Assembly: GCA_039816825.1 (NCBI GenBank)
Contig: JBCBXA010000112.1
Coordinates: 1-8,831, forward strand
Length of the DNA: 8,831 bases
Reading direction: 5' to 3'
From: JBCBXA01 sp039816825
GTDB taxonomy: Bacteria; Pseudomonadota; Alphaproteobacteria; Rhizobiales; Rhizobiaceae
Shown here in pieces: positions 6,594 through 8,831 of this stretch. Made by a program: the position numbers and the translations under genes. Within the stretch, counting starts at the first letter, position 1. Each line of letters begins with the position of its first letter. The notes beneath the pieces were generated by a model that was not told the DNA's origin, made no database searches, and worked only from the letters and a program-made list of their open reading frames with translations.

Positions 6594-8131
6594 ATCACCG
6601 CACCGATCTGCCAGGGCACGAACTCCGCGCCGCCAAAGCCAAGCGCTTCGCTCCTGGTCTTCTCGCCGGAAGCGACTCGGACAAGCATCTCGAATATCTC
6701 GGCGCCCTTGTCCTCAATGGACACCTGGTCCGAGATGATGTCACCGCAATTGATGTCCATGTCGTCTTTCATACGGCCATACATCTCGCTGTTGGTGGCG
6801 AGTTTGATGCAAGGCGTGGGCATGTATCCGGAGACGGAGCCGCGACCCGTGGTGAACACCACCAGGTTTGCACCTGATGCGATCTGGCCGGTCACAGAGC
6901 ACGGATCGTAGCCGGGGCTGTCCATGAAGACGAAGCCGTGTTTGTCGATCCGCTCCGCGAAGAGATAGACGTCCTCGATGGGAGCAGAACCGCCTTTGGC
7001 CACAGCACCCAGAGACTTTTCCAGAATGGTGGTCAGGCCGCCGCGCTTGTTGCCGGGGGAGGGGTTGTTGTTCATCTCGCCGCCATTGCGGGCTGTGTAG
7101 TCTTCCCACCAGCTGATGCGATCCAGAAGCTTCTGGCCCACTTCCGCAGATGGCGCGCGCGCGGTGAGCAGATGCTCCGCGCCATAGACCTCGGATGTCT
7201 CCGACAAAATTGTCGTGCCGCCCCGGCGCACCAGCAAATCGGATGCGTGTCCAAGCGCCGGATTGGCGGTGATGCCCGAATACCCATCCGAACCGCCGCA
7301 CTGCATGCCCACCATCAACTCGCTAACGGGAATGGGCTCGCGCTGCAGCTTGGATGCCTCAACGGCCATGTCTTCCAGAATGGTGAGGCCGGCTTCAACG
7401 GTTTTGGCTGTGCCGCCCGCCTGCTGAATGTTCATATATCTCAGATTGCCATCCTGCCGGATGCGGCGACCATCGACCAGGTGCGAGAGCTGCATCATCT
7501 CGCACCCAAGACCCAACAGCAAAATGCCAGCGAAATTGGGGTGGCACGCATAACCGGACAGGGTTCGGAAGAGAGCCTGATAGCCCTCGTTCTCCGAAGA
7601 CATGCCGCAGCCGGTCCCGTGAACGATCGGGACCACGCCATCGATGCCCGGGAAGCGCTCTGCAAAGCCCTGTTTCTCCGCAGCATTGGCGATGAAGCGG
7701 GCCACAGAGCCAGAGCAGTTCACTGTGGTGACGATGCCCAGATAGTTGCGCGTGCCGGCTTTTCCATCTTCCCGGCGGTAGCCTTGGAACGTCCTGTTGT
7801 CCGCAATCTCCGGCAAAGGGGAAGCGGCGGAGCCGAACGCATGATCCTGCTTGTGGTCTGCCATTGCGAGGTTGTGCACGTGGACATGCTCGCCCAAAGC
7901 TATGTCCTGCGTCGCCTGACCGATGATCTGGCCATACCGCAGAACATTGTCGCCCCGCTTGAGGACTCGAGTGGCGATCTTGTGTCCGCGGCCGATATCG
8001 GCCCTCAACGTGCACGGCACCTCAGCAAGCTGCGTCCCCGCCGTCAGATTTTTCAGTGCAATGACCACGCTGTCATCTGCGTGGAGCCTTATGGTTTCGG
8101 CGGTGTCTTGGTGTGTCACAACGTCAAGCAT
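6590..8131 (-). CDS. UxaA-family sugar-acid dehydratase (altronate/galactarate type), SAF plus catalytic domains
   Basis: The 513-residue cytoplasmic, metal-dependent dehydratase belongs to the altronate/galactarate family (E. coli UxaA 495). It converts an aldonate or aldarate to a 2-keto-3-deoxy acid. The N-terminal SAF domain (about 11-88) has RGHKIA (48-53) and GEHVHVHNL (80-88). After a linker comes the catalytic part: GYRREDGKAGTRNYLGIV (117-134), HGTGCG (171-176), LLGLGCE (205-211), MQCGGSDGYSGITANPALG (276-294), NPSPGNKRGGLTTILEKSLG (356-375), and FTTGRGSVSGYMPTPCIKLATNS (426-448). Conserved cysteines 175, 210 and 278 are candidate metal ligands. Both domains are in one chain, unlike the split versions found in some bacteria. 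ATG 8131 (no clear Shine-Dalgarno) overlaps the upstream lactonase stop by 8 nt, implying translational coupling. The longer frame from 8185 adds 18 residues lying inside the lactonase gene. The substrate is undetermined; L-fuconate- or galactarate-like acids are candidates. Confidence 0.92.
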   Translation of the reverse strand: MLDVVTHQDTAETIRLHADDSVVIALKNLTAGTQLAEVPCTLRADIGRGHKIATRVLKRGDNVLRYGQIIGQATQDIALGEHVHVHNLAMADHKQDHAFGSAASPLPEIADNRTFQGYRREDGKAGTRNYLGIVTTVNCSGSVARFIANAAEKQGFAERFPGIDGVVPIVHGTGCGMSSENEGYQALFRTLSGYACHPNFAGILLLGLGCEMMQLSHLVDGRRIRQDGNLRYMNIQQAGGTAKTVEAGLTILEDMAVEASKLQREPIPVSELMVGMQCGGSDGYSGITANPALGHASDLLVRRGGTTILSETSEVYGAEHLLTARAPSAEVGQKLLDRISWWEDYTARNGGEMNNNPSPGNKRGGLTTILEKSLGAVAKGGSAPIEDVYLFAERIDKHGFVFMDSPGYDPCSVTGQIASGANLVVFTTGRGSVSGYMPTPCIKLATNSEMYGRMKDDMDINCGDIISDQVSIEDKGAEIFEMLVRVASGEKTRSEALGFGGAEFVPWQIGAVM

Positions 8132-8831
8132 TTGATGGCAAGCCCATGCGGTAGAAGCGGTTGGCGGTGGCAAAGAAGATAGCATCCTGGTCTTCAGCGC
8201 TCAGTTGGTTCGTTAGCGCCCTCGCAGACTGAAGCCAACGTTCATAGGACGATGCCAACAGGGCGACGGGCCAGTCCGAGCCCCACATCAGGCGATCAGG
8301 ACCAAACGCTCCGATGATGTGATCGGTGAATGGCCTCAACGCCTCATCGGTCCAATCCGGTTTGGCTTCAGTGACCAGCGCCGAGAATTTACAGACGGCT
8401 TGTGTATCCTCTGCCAGCGTCGTCATGCCCGCCGCCCAATCCGAAAAGGCGTTCGGGTCGTCTGGATAGTCGCGTATCTGCGGTTTCAGGCAGTGGTTCA
8501 GCACCACCCGCATCCCCGGGTAGCGCGCGAGCAGCGTTTGAAAATTCTTAATATGCCGCGGAAAGCCGAGCGCCTCGAAGACGAGATCGTGCTCTGTGAT
8601 GGCGTCATAGGCCCACTGGATGTCAGGGCGGAGCATCCAATCATCGTCCGGCAGGTCCTGGATCATCGGGCGCACACCCAGCAGCTTTGGGTGTTGCGCC
8701 AATCGAGCGAGTGTTTCTCGGCTGGCTGGGTCCTCAAAATTGATCCAGCCGATCACGCCGCCGATCTGATCGCAGCTGTCGGCGATGCCCAGCATATACT
8801 CCGTTTCGTGCACCGTTGGTGCCGCCTGCAC
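8124..8831 (-). CDS. Amidohydrolase family 2 / COG3618 sugar lactonase (partial, N-terminus off the right edge)
   Basis: The 235 visible residues are the C-terminal three quarters or so of a COG3618 TIM-barrel hydrolase, the group holding L-fuconolactonase, L-rhamnono-lactonase and 2-pyrone-4,6-dicarboxylate lactonase relatives. The window edge begins with GTG, but this is an internal Val in VQAAPTVHETEYML, a conserved segment normally about 50-60 residues into the protein. The start and the HxH metal motif therefore lie outside. Visible family elements are GVRPMIQD (52-59), LGFPRHI (88-94), VVLNHCLKP (109-117, usually LDHxxKP, here Asn in place of Asp), KFSALVTEA (148-156), and RLMWGSDWPV (180-189) with the conserved Asp186. 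It sits upstream of the dehydratase, overlapping its start by 8 nt, which fits lactone opening before dehydration in one operon. The exact lactone cannot be told. Confidence 0.88.
   Translation of the reverse strand: MQAAPTVHETEYMLGIADSCDQIGGVIGWINFEDPASRETLARLAQHPKLLGVRPMIQDLPDDDWMLRPDIQWAYDAITEHDLVFEALGFPRHIKNFQTLLARYPGMRVVLNHCLKPQIRDYPDDPNAFSDWAAGMTTLAEDTQAVCKFSALVTEAKPDWTDEALRPFTDHIIGAFGPDRLMWGSDWPVALLASSYERWLQSARALTNQLSAEDQDAIFFATANRFYRMGLPSNA

Noticed and set aside
6938..8182. A 414-codon plus-strand open frame opposite the dehydratase
   Set aside because: The minus-strand protein aligns with the UxaA family along its whole length; the opposite frame is composition-driven and has no family features.
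8132..8185. An 18-codon N-terminal extension of the dehydratase
   Set aside because: It lies wholly within the coding end of the lactonase and precedes the SAF domain without conserved residues; the overlapping ATG at 8131 is a normal coupled start.

Overview
The window is about 60% GC by eye, densely packed, and reads as a chromosomal catabolic region of an alphaproteobacterium, probably of the Hyphomicrobiales type. The support is the gene mix (ABC sugar-binding protein, XRE-cupin regulator, Kbl/Tdh pair, COG3618 lactonase, UxaA-type dehydratase) and protein style. This placement is inference; no rRNA, tRNA or species marker is present. There are no insertion sequences, CRISPR arrays, tRNAs or visibly broken genes.

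Layout. (1) 1-730, minus strand: the N-terminal two thirds or so of an exported sugar-type ABC substrate-binding protein, running off the left edge. (2) 731-852: a divergent promoter region with two tandem operator-like GGAAT-N4-ATTC sites 21 bp apart. (3) 853-1611, plus: HpcH/HpaI-type 2-keto-3-deoxy acid aldolase. (4) 1703-2269, plus: XRE-cupin transcriptional regulator without a visible Shine-Dalgarno sequence. (5) 2270-2388: an intergenic region with a perfect 14-bp palindrome that contains a TATAGT -10-like hexamer. (6) 2389-4616, plus: a kbl-tdh operon (GTG start, ATGA overlap) converting L-threonine to glycine and acetyl-CoA. (7) A divergent pair of poorly characterised genes: DUF1349 (4629-5228, minus) and a DUF1479/YbiU-like putative Fe(II)/2-oxoglutarate oxygenase (5336-6568, plus). 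(8) 6590-8131, minus: full-length SAF-UxaA (altronate/galactarate-type) dehydratase, overlapping by 8 nt with (9) a COG3618 amidohydrolase/sugar lactonase (8124-8831, minus) whose N-terminus lies beyond the right edge.

How the genes may work together. The lactonase, sugar-acid dehydratase, 2-keto-3-deoxy acid aldolase and sugar-binding protein match the steps of a non-phosphorylative sugar or sugar-acid pathway: uptake, then lactone to acid, to 2-keto-3-deoxy acid, to pyruvate plus an aldehyde. The sugar dehydrogenase would be expected just outside. The threonine module (regulator, kbl, tdh) is inserted between these and probably has its own operator. The most notable protein-level feature is a Tdh that has lost all four structural-zinc cysteines while keeping the catalytic zinc ligands. 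No overtly new defence, mobile or RNA system is visible; the less explored parts are the DUF1349/DUF1479 pair and the two operator-like elements.
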